In this document: positions 7,915-15,322 of the stretch, piece after piece
How positions within the stretch are numbered: the first letter of the stretch is position 1
Layout: the number at the start of each line of letters is the position of its first letter
Made by a program: the position numbers and the translations under genes
Notes under the pieces: generated by a model
The model's database searches: none
The model's input: the letters and a program-made list of their open reading frames with translations, nothing else
What the model was told of the DNA's origin: nothing
Assembly: GCA_030917665.1 (NCBI GenBank)
Contig: JAUPUH010000064.1
Coordinates: 1 to 32,633 of the forward strand
Direction: 5' to 3'
DNA length: 32,633 bases
From: Patescibacteria group bacterium
Lineage (GTDB): Bacteria > Patescibacteriota > Minisyncoccia > Phycocordibacterales > PALSA-1337

Positions 7915-8010
7915 TGTTTTTATAATTATATTAATAATGAATTGAGTTTACAGAAATCAAATGAAGTGTAAGTGAAGTATGTTTCAATTCCGCATGAATT
8001 TTCGAGTACA

Positions 8011-8400
8011 TCAGTCAATTGAAATTATTTCAAACCTATTGTCATATAACCTTACAACCGCTAACCTTTTCACATTTCCATTTTTAAAATTCCCGTGCGA
8101 ATAAATAATCTTTAATCCCTCATTTTCCTCTACCGAATCTATAACACAATATAAATCTGGAATCTCGTATGGTTCAGAAATCTGATAGAAGTAGTCATTT
8201 GCCAGAGCAAGAATAGCCTGATCAATGCAATTATATGCATTGTAATGGTTCATAAGTCTATATTGTTTGCGTTGTGTCATATCAAAAAAATGTCCGATTT
8301 CGATTGATTGCATAAATGTAAAAGCAAGCAAAAGACTCGAAACCGTAATCACAAGTGTCAGTGCAACGAACCCATCTTTTAATTTATAGTTAGTCTTCAT
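8011..8400 (-). CDS. Minor pilin-like protein lacking Glu+5
   Basis: 129 aa from the ATG at 8400; an upstream in-frame start at 8424 falls inside the preceding pilin gene. The leader MKTNYKLKDG is followed by FVALTLVITVSSLLLAFTFM. Cleavage after Gly10 puts Thr, not Glu, at mature position 5, as seen in PilX- and GspK-like minor pilins that start or cap the fibre. The C-terminal domain (about 45-129) includes a cysteine pair, YNCIDQ and DLYCVID. It overlaps the 56-aa pilin gene by 11 bases. A minor-pilin role is inferred from position and signal; no close family is recognised. Confidence 0.8.
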   Translation of the reverse strand: MKTNYKLKDGFVALTLVITVSSLLLAFTFMQSIEIGHFFDMTQRKQYRLMNHYNAYNCIDQAILALANDYFYQISEPYEIPDLYCVIDSVEENEGLKIIYSHGNFKNGNVKRLAVVRLYDNRFEIISID

Positions 8401-8560
8401 GATAATTCTCAATAAGCAGTTCATAATTCACTGGGGTAATAGCTGGCTGATTCATGCTGTTGTATACGAATGCAGTGGCTGATGAAAAAATACTCATCAT
8501 AAGCAAAGAAAGCAGGCTTACATATATAATTATTTCAATAAGTGTGAATCCTTTATTCAT
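8390..8560 (-). CDS. Short pilin-like protein, 56 aa
   Basis: A very small gene between two pilin genes. The protein starts MNKG then FTLIEIIIYVSLLSLLMMSI: a four-residue leader, cleavage after Gly4 and Glu at +5 (Glu9). After the helix only about 25 residues remain (QPAITPVNYELLIENYHED), so there is almost no globular head. The start overlaps the stop of the propeller pilin by eight bases and its stop overlaps the next pilin start by 11, indicating tight translational coupling. Good codon continuity and the intact signal argue for a real product rather than a remnant, although a truncated PilV- or GspI-type pilin cannot be excluded. Confidence 0.82.
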   Translation of the reverse strand: MNKGFTLIEIIIYVSLLSLLMMSIFSSATAFVYNSMNQPAITPVNYELLIENYHED

Positions 8561-9860
8561 ATAATTTTAATAGCGATACCCCCTTAGAATCCCCGGTTGC
8601 GAAATATAATGCAAATCCATCACAAGACATTCTTACAGGATTTGTGCCGAGTGGAACATCAAAAATTAGTTTAGAAAAACCAGAACTCCAAACTTGAAGT
8701 TCGTGCCCAAGTGCATGGGTTAGCAATATTGTGTACTCAGGCTGTATAAGAATTCCATACACTCCTCCAGGAATGTCTTTTGATGCATAACTTTCTGACG
8801 ATGAACTAAAAAGAAAAGTTTCGTGATTTGTAGTTACATTAAAGCCTCCCACGGTCCTCCCAAAACCAAGCGTTCCCTCAAAAAAATCAAGTACCTTCCC
8901 TGTTTGAGTCTGCCAACCTGAGGAGGAAAACTCGCTCAGAAGTACTGGGGCTCTCTTATCTTCCATATCAAGCACTCTCAGCTGATCTTCATCTGCGGTT
9001 GCAAGGTATGCTTTATTATCCTGGACATAAATATCATTAATAACAGTATTCGTCTCAAACGTACCGACAATGAATGGATCATTGATATTTGAAACATCAA
9101 TTATTGTAAACTCGGGACCGCCCCACTTTGCTGAACCTAAGTATATGAATCCTTTTGAATAAAAAATCGATGTCGCAACAGGAGCTGTGGTCGTTGGGGT
9201 TGGTAAGGTAAGTCTAAGTTGAGAAATAAGCTGCGGTGTCATCCTGTTATGTATGTCTATTATCTGCAGTTGATTGACTGAACTTGCTTGCGCAACAAAC
9301 GCATATGGTCCAGCAATCTCGAGAGCATTGATCCCAGGGCCAGTATTGAGTGAGGAGATGATTTTAAAATCTGATTGATCCTTTGTATCAATAATAAAAA
9401 AATCATGTGCTGATGAGGATGATGAATCTGCGCTTAGGTATGCAATCCCATTTCGACCTTCGATATCTGTACTTGTATTCGCTACACCAATATTGATTCC
9501 CTCAGAAAAGTATTCAATATTTTCTTCATCGAGTTTGAGTCGTGGATAACATCCGCTCCTTCCCCAAGCCGCTTCGTAATCTGAATGTGCAAGAACAAAA
9601 GGATTAATAGTAAATAATTTCGTATTGTTACCAAAACTTCCAAATCCAAGTAAGTTCTGAAAACCACCCTTAGCAAATTCGTCAGCGCCCAGAACAGAAA
9701 TCTTCAAACTCTCTAACTCTTCAAGAGACCATTCTTTCAATTTCCACATTGATGATTGGAGAGTAAAAGCTGCGAGAGTAAAAAGAATCAAGAGCGAAAA
9801 CGCCACCATGATCTCTGTGGTTAGGAATCCTTTATTTTGTGAGATGGTTTGTGATTTCAT
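8553..9860 (-). CDS. Pilin-like protein with a predicted beta-propeller domain
   Basis: 435 aa. The N terminus, NKG followed by FLTTEIMVAFSLLILF, is a type III signal with cleavage after Gly11 and Glu at +5 (Glu16). After a helical stalk to about residue 60, the rest (about 130-430) is a series of repeats of the form NGIAYLSADS...FFIIDTKD, GPYAFVAQAS...LQIIDIHN, GFIYLGSAK...FTIIDVSN and NKAYLATAD...LRVLDMED. These match LVIVD-type beta-propeller blades. The protein is far larger than ordinary pilins and probably sits at the pilus tip as an adhesin or sensor. It overlaps the pilC-like gene by 29 bases and the 56-aa pilin gene by eight. The blade count of about six or seven is an estimate. Confidence 0.85.
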   Translation of the reverse strand: MKSQTISQNKGFLTTEIMVAFSLLILFTLAAFTLQSSMWKLKEWSLEELESLKISVLGADEFAKGGFQNLLGFGSFGNNTKLFTINPFVLAHSDYEAAWGRSGCYPRLKLDEENIEYFSEGINIGVANTSTDIEGRNGIAYLSADSSSSSAHDFFIIDTKDQSDFKIISSLNTGPGINALEIAGPYAFVAQASSVNQLQIIDIHNRMTPQLISQLRLTLPTPTTTAPVATSIFYSKGFIYLGSAKWGGPEFTIIDVSNINDPFIVGTFETNTVINDIYVQDNKAYLATADEDQLRVLDMEDKRAPVLLSEFSSSGWQTQTGKVLDFFEGTLGFGRTVGGFNVTTNHETFLFSSSSESYASKDIPGGVYGILIQPEYTILLTHALGHELQVWSSGFSKLIFDVPLGTNPVRMSCDGFALYFATGDSKGVSLLKLYE

Positions 9861-10908
9861 ACACAGGCAAGATTATAGATAGTGCTACGGAACCGACAAT
9901 TAATCCCATAAGTACCATTAAGGTTGGTTCGATAAGGGAGGAAAATCTCTTGAGAGAATCGTCTATATCCTGGTCAAATATCCTCGAGCAGTGTCCAAGC
10001 ATTTGAGCTAAATTTCCAGTCTTTTCGCCAAGCGCAGACATTTCAGATAGAAGCAGGGGAAATAAATCACGGCGCTTTTTTATTGATACTGAAAGAGAGA
10101 CTCCTTGAATCGTCTCTTCGTATATTTCACCAAATGCTATTTTATAAACAATATTACTTGTTGATTGTTGTGTGAAAAGCAAAAAATCAGGCACACTCTT
10201 TCCGGAAGATAAAAATATTTCTCCCATGCGACAAACAGAACTCATCAAATACGTCTTTACGGAAGAACTTAGGAGTGGTAAAGAAATAATTGTTCGATGA
10301 AATCTACTTTTCACATACACACTCTTCGCTATAAGAATATTGGTGGCTACAATTAAAACTAAAATGCAGCCCGAAACTAATAGTCCATACGACAACGAGA
10401 AGTAGTAAACACCTTGAACAATACGAGTAATCAATGGAAGCTTGATATCGAGACTACTGAGGAGAGGAATAATTTTCGGAAAAATATAGAGGACGAGAAA
10501 AAGGGTCATCGCTATTGTGGCAAAAATGATGAACATCGGATAAAGAAGTGAAGTAATGAGCTTCTTTTTCATTTCATTCCTTTTCTCAAGATACGAGTAT
10601 GCTTGAAGCAACGTTTCTGAAAGACTCCCAGTTGACTCACCATTCTGAATAAGACTAACGAGCAAACCATTGAACCTTATCCCGGAATTCCTAATACTCT
10701 TACTTAGTGATATTCCTTGCTGGATGCTTTTAAGTAGCTCGTCATAAATATGCTTTCTTGGCACACAATTTTCCATATTCTGCATCATAGACAACGCTTC
10801 TGACATCGATATTCCAGATTTGAGAAGTAGAGAAAGCCTATGTGCAAAATGCATTTGGTCAGATAGACTGAATGCTGCAATTTTAATTTTTGTATGTCTC
10901 TTACTCAT
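9832..10908 (-). CDS. pilC: Type IV pilus inner-membrane platform protein (PilC/GspF family)
   Basis: 358 aa from the ATG at 10908 (a TTG six bases earlier is less likely). Two homologous cytoplasmic T2SSF domains are separated by membrane helices. The first domain includes FAHRLSLLLKSGISMSEALS and SLIQNGESTGSLSETL. The transmembrane segments are around MFIIFATIAMTLFLVLYIFP and LLVSGCILVLIVATNILI. The second domain includes LLLSEMSALGEKTGNLAQML, and the last helix is IEPTLMVLMGLIVGSVALSI. It anchors the assembly ATPase in the membrane. The start overlaps the stop of the ATPase gene by eight bases, so the two are co-translated. Length is slightly below the usual 400. Confidence 0.93.
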   Translation of the reverse strand: MSKRHTKIKIAAFSLSDQMHFAHRLSLLLKSGISMSEALSMMQNMENCVPRKHIYDELLKSIQQGISLSKSIRNSGIRFNGLLVSLIQNGESTGSLSETLLQAYSYLEKRNEMKKKLITSLLYPMFIIFATIAMTLFLVLYIFPKIIPLLSSLDIKLPLITRIVQGVYYFSLSYGLLVSGCILVLIVATNILIAKSVYVKSRFHRTIISLPLLSSSVKTYLMSSVCRMGEIFLSSGKSVPDFLLFTQQSTSNIVYKIAFGEIYEETIQGVSLSVSIKKRRDLFPLLLSEMSALGEKTGNLAQMLGHCSRIFDQDIDDSLKRFSSLIEPTLMVLMGLIVGSVALSIILPVYEITNHLTK

Positions 10909-12031
10909 GAACAATTCTTAGTATCTCTTCTTGGGTAGTAATTCCCTTCTCGACCTTTTCCATTCCATCCTCATACATACTTCTCATACCCTTACTTCGC
11001 ACATATCTACTAATTTCTGCATGAGAAGTGCGCGCCATAATATACTTTCTCAACTCTTCATCAACAATGAGGGTTTCTGCAATCACCGTTCGACCTTTAA
11101 ATCCAAGTGTCCCACACGCTCCGCAACCAGCCCCTTTGCACTGCTGACATACCTTCCTCACAAGTCGTTGGGCGATGACAAGTGAGAGCGTTGAAGCCAC
11201 TAGATATGGATCGACGCCCATATCAATAAGTCGAGGAATCGATCCGAGGGCCGAATTTGTATGAAGTGTTGATAATAAGAGATGTCCTGTAAGAGAAATA
11301 TTTGTTGCAATCTGAGCGGTTTCTGTATCCCGAATCTCCCCAACCATAATAATGTCTGGGTCTTGCCGCACAATTGATCTCAAACCATTTGCAAAAGTAA
11401 TTCCGTGTCTCGAATGAATTTGTATTTGGCGAATTCCTGGCATCGCATACTCAATAGGGTCTTCAAGTGTAATAATTGAATTTTTTTCTGACGACAAGGC
11501 AGAGATAAGTGTATAGAGCGTAGAAGTCTTTCCCGAGCCAGTCGGGCCCGTAACCAAGATCATTCCTTGATGATACGAAAGACACTGTACGATTCTACTA
11601 ACATCATGATCAGAAAAACCAAGCTTACCTAGTGTTGGTATATCACTATCATTCCTTAGTAGTCGCATAACAACATTTTCCCCGTGGTGTGTGGGAATAA
11701 TTGATACGCGTATATCACAATCACAAATACCCTGAGCAAACCTGAACCTGCCATCTTGTGGCACAAAATGTATATCTGTGCGCAGTCCAGAAAGCACCTT
11801 GATTCTTGCAATAAGCTCCTCATGCAAATCATTTGAAAGTGTGTCGGCGTACATAAGCATTCCATCAACACGAAATCGTATCGTCACACCCTCCTGCGCT
11901 GGGTCAATATGCACATCAGAAGCACCGCGATGAAAGCCATGGGTTATAAGCGAGTCGACAAGTTCAACTATAGAACGAATATCGTGAAGCGTGAGATCAT
12001 TATTCGGAATTGCATATGTTTTTTCTGACAT
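10901..12031 (-). CDS. pilB: Type IV pilus assembly ATPase (PilB/GspE family), short form
   Basis: 376-aa secretion ATPase that drives pilus extension. The N2E domain (about 20-120) carries GASDVHIDP and RFRVDG. Walker A is GPTGSGKT (162-169), the Asp box is ITLEDPIEYAMPGI, Walker B is DPDIIMVGEIRD (224-235), and a His box lies in the LSTLHTN region. A zinc-binding cluster CQQCKGAGCGAC (Cys295, 298, 303, 306) is typical of GspE/PilB and absent from PilT. The usual N1E domain is missing, so the protein is about 180 residues shorter than canonical PilB. First gene of the pilus operon. TATTCT, six bases before the ATG, is a possible leaderless -10. No pilT or prepilin peptidase gene is in the window. 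Confidence 0.93.
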   Translation of the reverse strand: MSEKTYAIPNNDLTLHDIRSIVELVDSLITHGFHRGASDVHIDPAQEGVTIRFRVDGMLMYADTLSNDLHEELIARIKVLSGLRTDIHFVPQDGRFRFAQGICDCDIRVSIIPTHHGENVVMRLLRNDSDIPTLGKLGFSDHDVSRIVQCLSYHQGMILVTGPTGSGKTSTLYTLISALSSEKNSIITLEDPIEYAMPGIRQIQIHSRHGITFANGLRSIVRQDPDIIMVGEIRDTETAQIATNISLTGHLLLSTLHTNSALGSIPRLIDMGVDPYLVASTLSLVIAQRLVRKVCQQCKGAGCGACGTLGFKGRTVIAETLIVDEELRKYIMARTSHAEISRYVRSKGMRSMYEDGMEKVEKGITTQEEILRIVHE

Positions 12032-12153
12032 AAAGAAAGAATAACAAAGCAGTATGAAGAGACGATTAAATACTTCTAAAATCTGATTAAAATTGCAGAA
12101 AAGTGTGGATATCTATTAAAAATTTTCAATACAACGTATACCCGCTACCAAAG

Positions 12154-12182
12154 TTGCTTTACTTAATTTTCTATTGTATATT
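12154..12182 (+). promoter_or_regulatory. Promoter of the adenylate-kinase-like gene
   Basis: TTGCTT at 12154-12159, exactly 17 bases, TATATT at 12177-12182. The predicted leader to the ATG at 12271 is about 82 nt. Confidence 0.7.
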
Positions 12183-12270
12183 ATCGTCTGGCTGCCTGAT
12201 TGAAACCCTGAAATAATCACGGCAGGAATTTGTTCAAAAAAACCAAGACTGAAAAACTGCATTAAAACCT

Positions 12271-13017
12271 ATGGCAAAAAGCTCAAATGAGGCGTCGGAA
12301 ATTCCGACGGAAGAATGTCACTTAATCAAAATGGGGCCTGTGTACGTCGGAAAAGGTGTGTCAGGAAAAATGCTGAAAGCCCGCTTCGGATACCATGTGC
12401 ATCAAATCATAATCGGCGATCTGGTAAGGTCACGATTGCAGGATGACGTTGAATTTGCGAGTGACTTCGGCAAAATGCTGGGTGCTCGCGATCTGTTACC
12501 CGATCCTGTCGTGATTCCGATGGCACGTGCGTCTTACGAAAAAGGTAAATCCATCGGCTGTCCACTCTTTGAGTGGGATGGCTTCGGACGAACTGGGATG
12601 CAAATCGAGATGATGGCTAAGTGGGGATTGCTGAACCCTCAGAATACCCGCTGCCTGATCCTCGAAGCCGACGACGACACTTGCTGGCAACGTTACTTAC
12701 ACTCATTGGAAAACAATACCCGGAAGCACCGTACTGATGTAAGCGACGGTAACTTCAAGAAAGCCATGTCCTTGTACAAATGGCACCGGCCATTCGTGCT
12801 TGAGGCCTTGCAAGCAGCCAAGATCAAGCCCGTCTTTATTGATGCAAATCAAGAACTCGAAACGGTTGCCGACCTGGTTGTCGGGCACGCGCTTGAACTC
12901 CATTACCCTTTGGGGTGGCTGGCGTCTGTCACAAAGCAAAGCACCTCAGACCTTGTAACGCCTGAATCGGTGGGTCCCTGGGCCAACTTCACAGGATTGC
13001 GTCAAACGGTGTTCTAA
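12271..13017 (+). CDS. Adenylate-kinase-like nucleoside monophosphate kinase homologue
   Basis: 248 aa. The layout follows adenylate kinase: a P-loop GPVYVGKGV (22-30; canonical GxPGxGKGT), IIIGDLVRSRL (46-56; compare the ISTGDLLR of Adk), GARDLLPDPVV (71-81; compare G-LVPD-LV), DGFGRTGMQ (103-111; compare DGFPRT-Q), then CLILEADDDTCWQRY and RKHRTDV with lid-region arginines. The P-loop glycine/proline pattern is altered (VYVG) and the phenylalanine-proline-arginine motif reads FGR, so activity or substrate may have changed. A non-family tail of about 40 residues follows. G+C and codon use match the cassette genes. The homology call is from motif order only. It is more likely a diverged relative than the housekeeping adk. 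Confidence 0.7.
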   Translation: MAKSSNEASEIPTEECHLIKMGPVYVGKGVSGKMLKARFGYHVHQIIIGDLVRSRLQDDVEFASDFGKMLGARDLLPDPVVIPMARASYEKGKSIGCPLFEWDGFGRTGMQIEMMAKWGLLNPQNTRCLILEADDDTCWQRYLHSLENNTRKHRTDVSDGNFKKAMSLYKWHRPFVLEALQAAKIKPVFIDANQELETVADLVVGHALELHYPLGWLASVTKQSTSDLVTPESVGPWANFTGLRQTVF

Positions 13018-13041
13018 ATCAGTTATCAGTTTCATTAAATC

Positions 13042-13078
13042 GCGGTCTACCATCATGGATGGAGACCGCTTTTTCTTT
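13042..13078 (+). terminator. Intrinsic terminator
   Basis: GCGGTCT (13042-13048) pairs with AGACCGC, and the stem continues inward as CCATC with GATGG around an ATG loop, with one bulged base. A CTTTTTCTTTT tail follows. Confidence 0.9.
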
Positions 13079-13092
13079 TGCACAGGTATGGC

Positions 13093-13121
13093 TTGCCAGA
13101 ATGGATTTTGTGTAGTATCGT
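13093..13121 (+). promoter_or_regulatory. Possible promoter of the 51-aa gene
   Basis: TTGCCA at 13093-13098, 17 bases, TATCGT at 13116-13121. The predicted leader to the ATG at 13202 is about 74 nt, in the range of the other cassette genes. The -10 is imperfect. Confidence 0.4.
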
Positions 13122-13201
13122 TCTCCATTGGCTGCTCTTCAATTGTTTTCTATGGAATGGAAAACGGCAGCTTTTCTGAAAGATAGTAACAACATAATAC
13201 T

Positions 13202-13357
13202 ATGGCACGAGAAAGCAAACCCCCGGTCAAACTCCAGATTCATAAACTCAGACTCACTCCGGTCGTCGTAACCAGCAAGCTTGTGAAGCCTGGTGCACGC
13301 CTCTCCGGAAACCGCGTCGCCCAATCGGCAACCGCCCCCATGTTGTCGCAACGCTAA
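13202..13357 (+). CDS. Possible small basic protein, 51 aa
   Basis: A short frame from ATG 13202 to TAA 13355-13357. The product is basic and Lys/Arg-rich (MARESKPPVKLQIHKLRLTP at the start, ending PMLSQR) with no membrane segment and no recognised family. Support is contextual: a promoter-like pair about 80-110 bases upstream, a terminator 27 bases downstream, and G+C like the other cassette genes. No ribosome binding site is evident. The stretch 13079-13434 has no other convincing gene. It could instead be a small RNA, since both ends of a transcript are predicted regardless of coding. Confidence 0.45.
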   Translation: MARESKPPVKLQIHKLRLTPVVVTSKLVKPGARLSGNRVAQSATAPMLSQR

Positions 13358-13383
13358 CGCAAGTACAAATTTTCGCCATTCAC

Positions 13384-13417
13384 GGTCACCTAACGTTTTG
13401 GGTGGCCTCTTCTTTTG
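13384..13417 (+). terminator. Intrinsic terminator
   Basis: GGTCACC (13384-13390) pairs with GGTGGCC (13401-13407) with one U-G pair, 10-base loop, and a TCTTCTTTTGT tail. It lies before the typA promoter. Confidence 0.7.
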
Positions 13418-13434
13418 TCTCGACACTCTGAAGT

Positions 13435-13464
13435 TTGACTTTTCCTCTATTTTTGTGCTTTAAT
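13435..13464 (+). promoter_or_regulatory. typA promoter
   Basis: TTGACT at 13435-13440, 18 bases, TTTAAT at 13459-13464. The predicted leader is about 24 nt to the ATG at 13495. Confidence 0.65.
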
Positions 13465-13494
13465 GGCTACTCAACTTTAAACCTTAATTTACTT

Positions 13495-15285
13495 ATGGAT
13501 ATACGAAACATCGCGATTATTGCCCACGTGGACCACGGAAAGACCACGTTGACCGACGCTATCATGACCCAGTGTGGACATGGTGACGATGGAACCATGG
13601 ACTCAAACGCTCTTGAACAGGAGCGCGGCATTACTATTTACGCGAAAAATACATCTATAGAGTACAAAGGTACTAAAATCAACATCGTTGACACTCCAGG
13701 TCACGCCGACTTCGGTTCAGAGGTGGAACGAGTTCTTCGATCTATCGACACAGTGCTTCTCGTCGTTGATGCGCAGGAAGGACCTATGCCCCAGACACGA
13801 TTCGTACTCAAGAAATCTCTCGAACTCGGACTCAAGCCTATCGTCATCATCAACAAAATCGACAAGCCAGCTGCAAACCCTGACCACTGCCACGAAATGG
13901 TTCTCGAACTCTTCATGGAACTTGGAGCAAACGACAAGCAGCTCGACTTCCCTACTATTTATGCTATCGGACGACAAGGTGTCGCGATGAAGAAACTTGA
14001 TGATGAGCGAAAGGACCTTACCCCTCTTCTTGATATGATTCTTGAGCATGTCCCACCAGCAAACAAAGATCATAGCGCAACAGGACCACTTACAGTTCAA
14101 ACATTCAACCTTGGCTATGACAATTTCCTCGGACGACTCGCTATCGGACGTATTTATGATGGAACAATCAAGATGGGTCAGACAGTTTTTGAAAAAAAAA
14201 TTGATGGAACAGTGAACTCAGGAAAAATCACAAAACTTTTCACTTTTGAAGGAAAGAAGCGAGTAGAAATCCAGGAAGCTACAGCGGGTGACATCGTTAC
14301 AATCGCTGGTTTCCCTGACATCTATATCGGAGAAACACTTACAGATAACGCAGATACACCTGCTATGCCAGCCATCAAGATCGACGAGCCTACCATTTCC
14401 CTCAACTTCTTCGTTAACAGCTCCCCATTCGCTGGAAAAGAAGGAAAATTCGTAACAGGACGACAGATTCGTGAGCGACTTGAGAAAGAACTTGAGATCA
14501 ACGTCGGACTTAAGGTTGATTTTGGCTCAAATGAATTCTACCGAGTTTACGGACGAGGCGAACTCCACATCGCTGTGCTTTTGGAAAATATGCGACGAGA
14601 GGGTTACGAGCTCCAAGTGTCACAGCCTCAAGTTATCGTCAAAGAAATCGACGGAGTTAAAAGCGAACCGTTCGAGGAACTTACAATTGATACTCCAGAT
14701 GAATTTACTGGTGCGATCATCGAAAAGCTTGGAAAGCGAAAGGCTTCTATGCTTGATATGAAATCAAAAGAAGGTGTAACTCGAATGGTATTTGAAATTC
14801 CTACACGCGGACTTCTCGGTTATCGAGGTGCTTTCGTTATCGATACAAAAGGTAATGGTATTCTTGCCAGCCGATTCCTCGACTTCAAGCCGTATGCTGG
14901 AGAAATCGAAAAGCATTCAACAGGTTCTATGACATCTATGATGACTGGAAAGGCTCTCGCATTCGCACTCTGGAATCTCCAGGAGCGAGGACGAATTTTC
15001 ATTGATCCTACTACAGAAGTGTATGAAGGAATGGTTGTTGGAGATACTTCTAAGGGAGATGATATGGATGTTAATCCATGCAAAGGTAAAGCTATGTCAA
15101 ACATGAGATCTTCTGGAAATGATGAGCACATCATGCTCACACCCGCTTGGAAACTCGACGTTGAAAAAGGACTCGAAACAATGCGAGGCGATGAATATCT
15201 CGAAATCACTCCAAAGAATGTACGCTTGAGAAAGAAATTCCTCACCGATACAGACCGAGCGAAGAATCGAAGAAAGGATCTATAA
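13495..15285 (+). CDS. typA: Translational GTPase TypA/BipA
   Basis: 596 aa, normal for TypA, a ribosome-binding GTPase linked to 50S assembly and stress or low-temperature growth. The G domain has the P-loop AHVDHGKT (10-17), the switch I ERGITI, DTPGHADFGSEVER (G3) and NKID (G4). Domains II (LGYDNFLGRLAIGRIYDG), III and V (GYRGAFVIDTKGNGILASRF) follow, then the C-terminal TypA-specific domain with its conserved GDTSKGDDMDVNPCKGK stretch. The ATG at 13495 is chosen because MDIRNIAIIAHVDHGKTT is the standard start; the frame extends upstream across the promoter. By eye, most arginine codons are CGA, which is striking for a gene of this class. A strong terminator follows directly. Confidence 0.97.
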   Translation: MDIRNIAIIAHVDHGKTTLTDAIMTQCGHGDDGTMDSNALEQERGITIYAKNTSIEYKGTKINIVDTPGHADFGSEVERVLRSIDTVLLVVDAQEGPMPQTRFVLKKSLELGLKPIVIINKIDKPAANPDHCHEMVLELFMELGANDKQLDFPTIYAIGRQGVAMKKLDDERKDLTPLLDMILEHVPPANKDHSATGPLTVQTFNLGYDNFLGRLAIGRIYDGTIKMGQTVFEKKIDGTVNSGKITKLFTFEGKKRVEIQEATAGDIVTIAGFPDIYIGETLTDNADTPAMPAIKIDEPTISLNFFVNSSPFAGKEGKFVTGRQIRERLEKELEINVGLKVDFGSNEFYRVYGRGELHIAVLLENMRREGYELQVSQPQVIVKEIDGVKSEPFEELTIDTPDEFTGAIIEKLGKRKASMLDMKSKEGVTRMVFEIPTRGLLGYRGAFVIDTKGNGILASRFLDFKPYAGEIEKHSTGSMTSMMTGKALAFALWNLQERGRIFIDPTTEVYEGMVVGDTSKGDDMDVNPCKGKAMSNMRSSGNDEHIMLTPAWKLDVEKGLETMRGDEYLEITPKNVRLRKKFLTDTDRAKNRRKDL

Positions 15286-15286
15286 G

Positions 15287-15317
15287 AAAAAGCCCCGCAA
15301 CCATCGCGGGGCTTTTT
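15287..15317. terminator. Bidirectional intrinsic terminator
   Basis: AAAAAGCCCCGC pairs with GCGGGGCTTTTT around a seven-base loop (15299-15305). It serves typA (plus) and the convergent 15323 gene (minus). Confidence 0.95.
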
Positions 15318-15322
15318 GAAAA

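Noticed and set aside
13184..13207. TAATAC as the -10 of the 51-aa gene
   Set aside because: It lies directly against the ATG and would start transcription inside the frame; the promoter pair at 13093-13121 fits better.
13139..13426. 95-aa minus-strand frame
   Set aside because: It starts inside a terminator, has no promoter or ribosome binding site, and its composition is not protein-like; a plus-strand small gene with flanking signals explains the region better.
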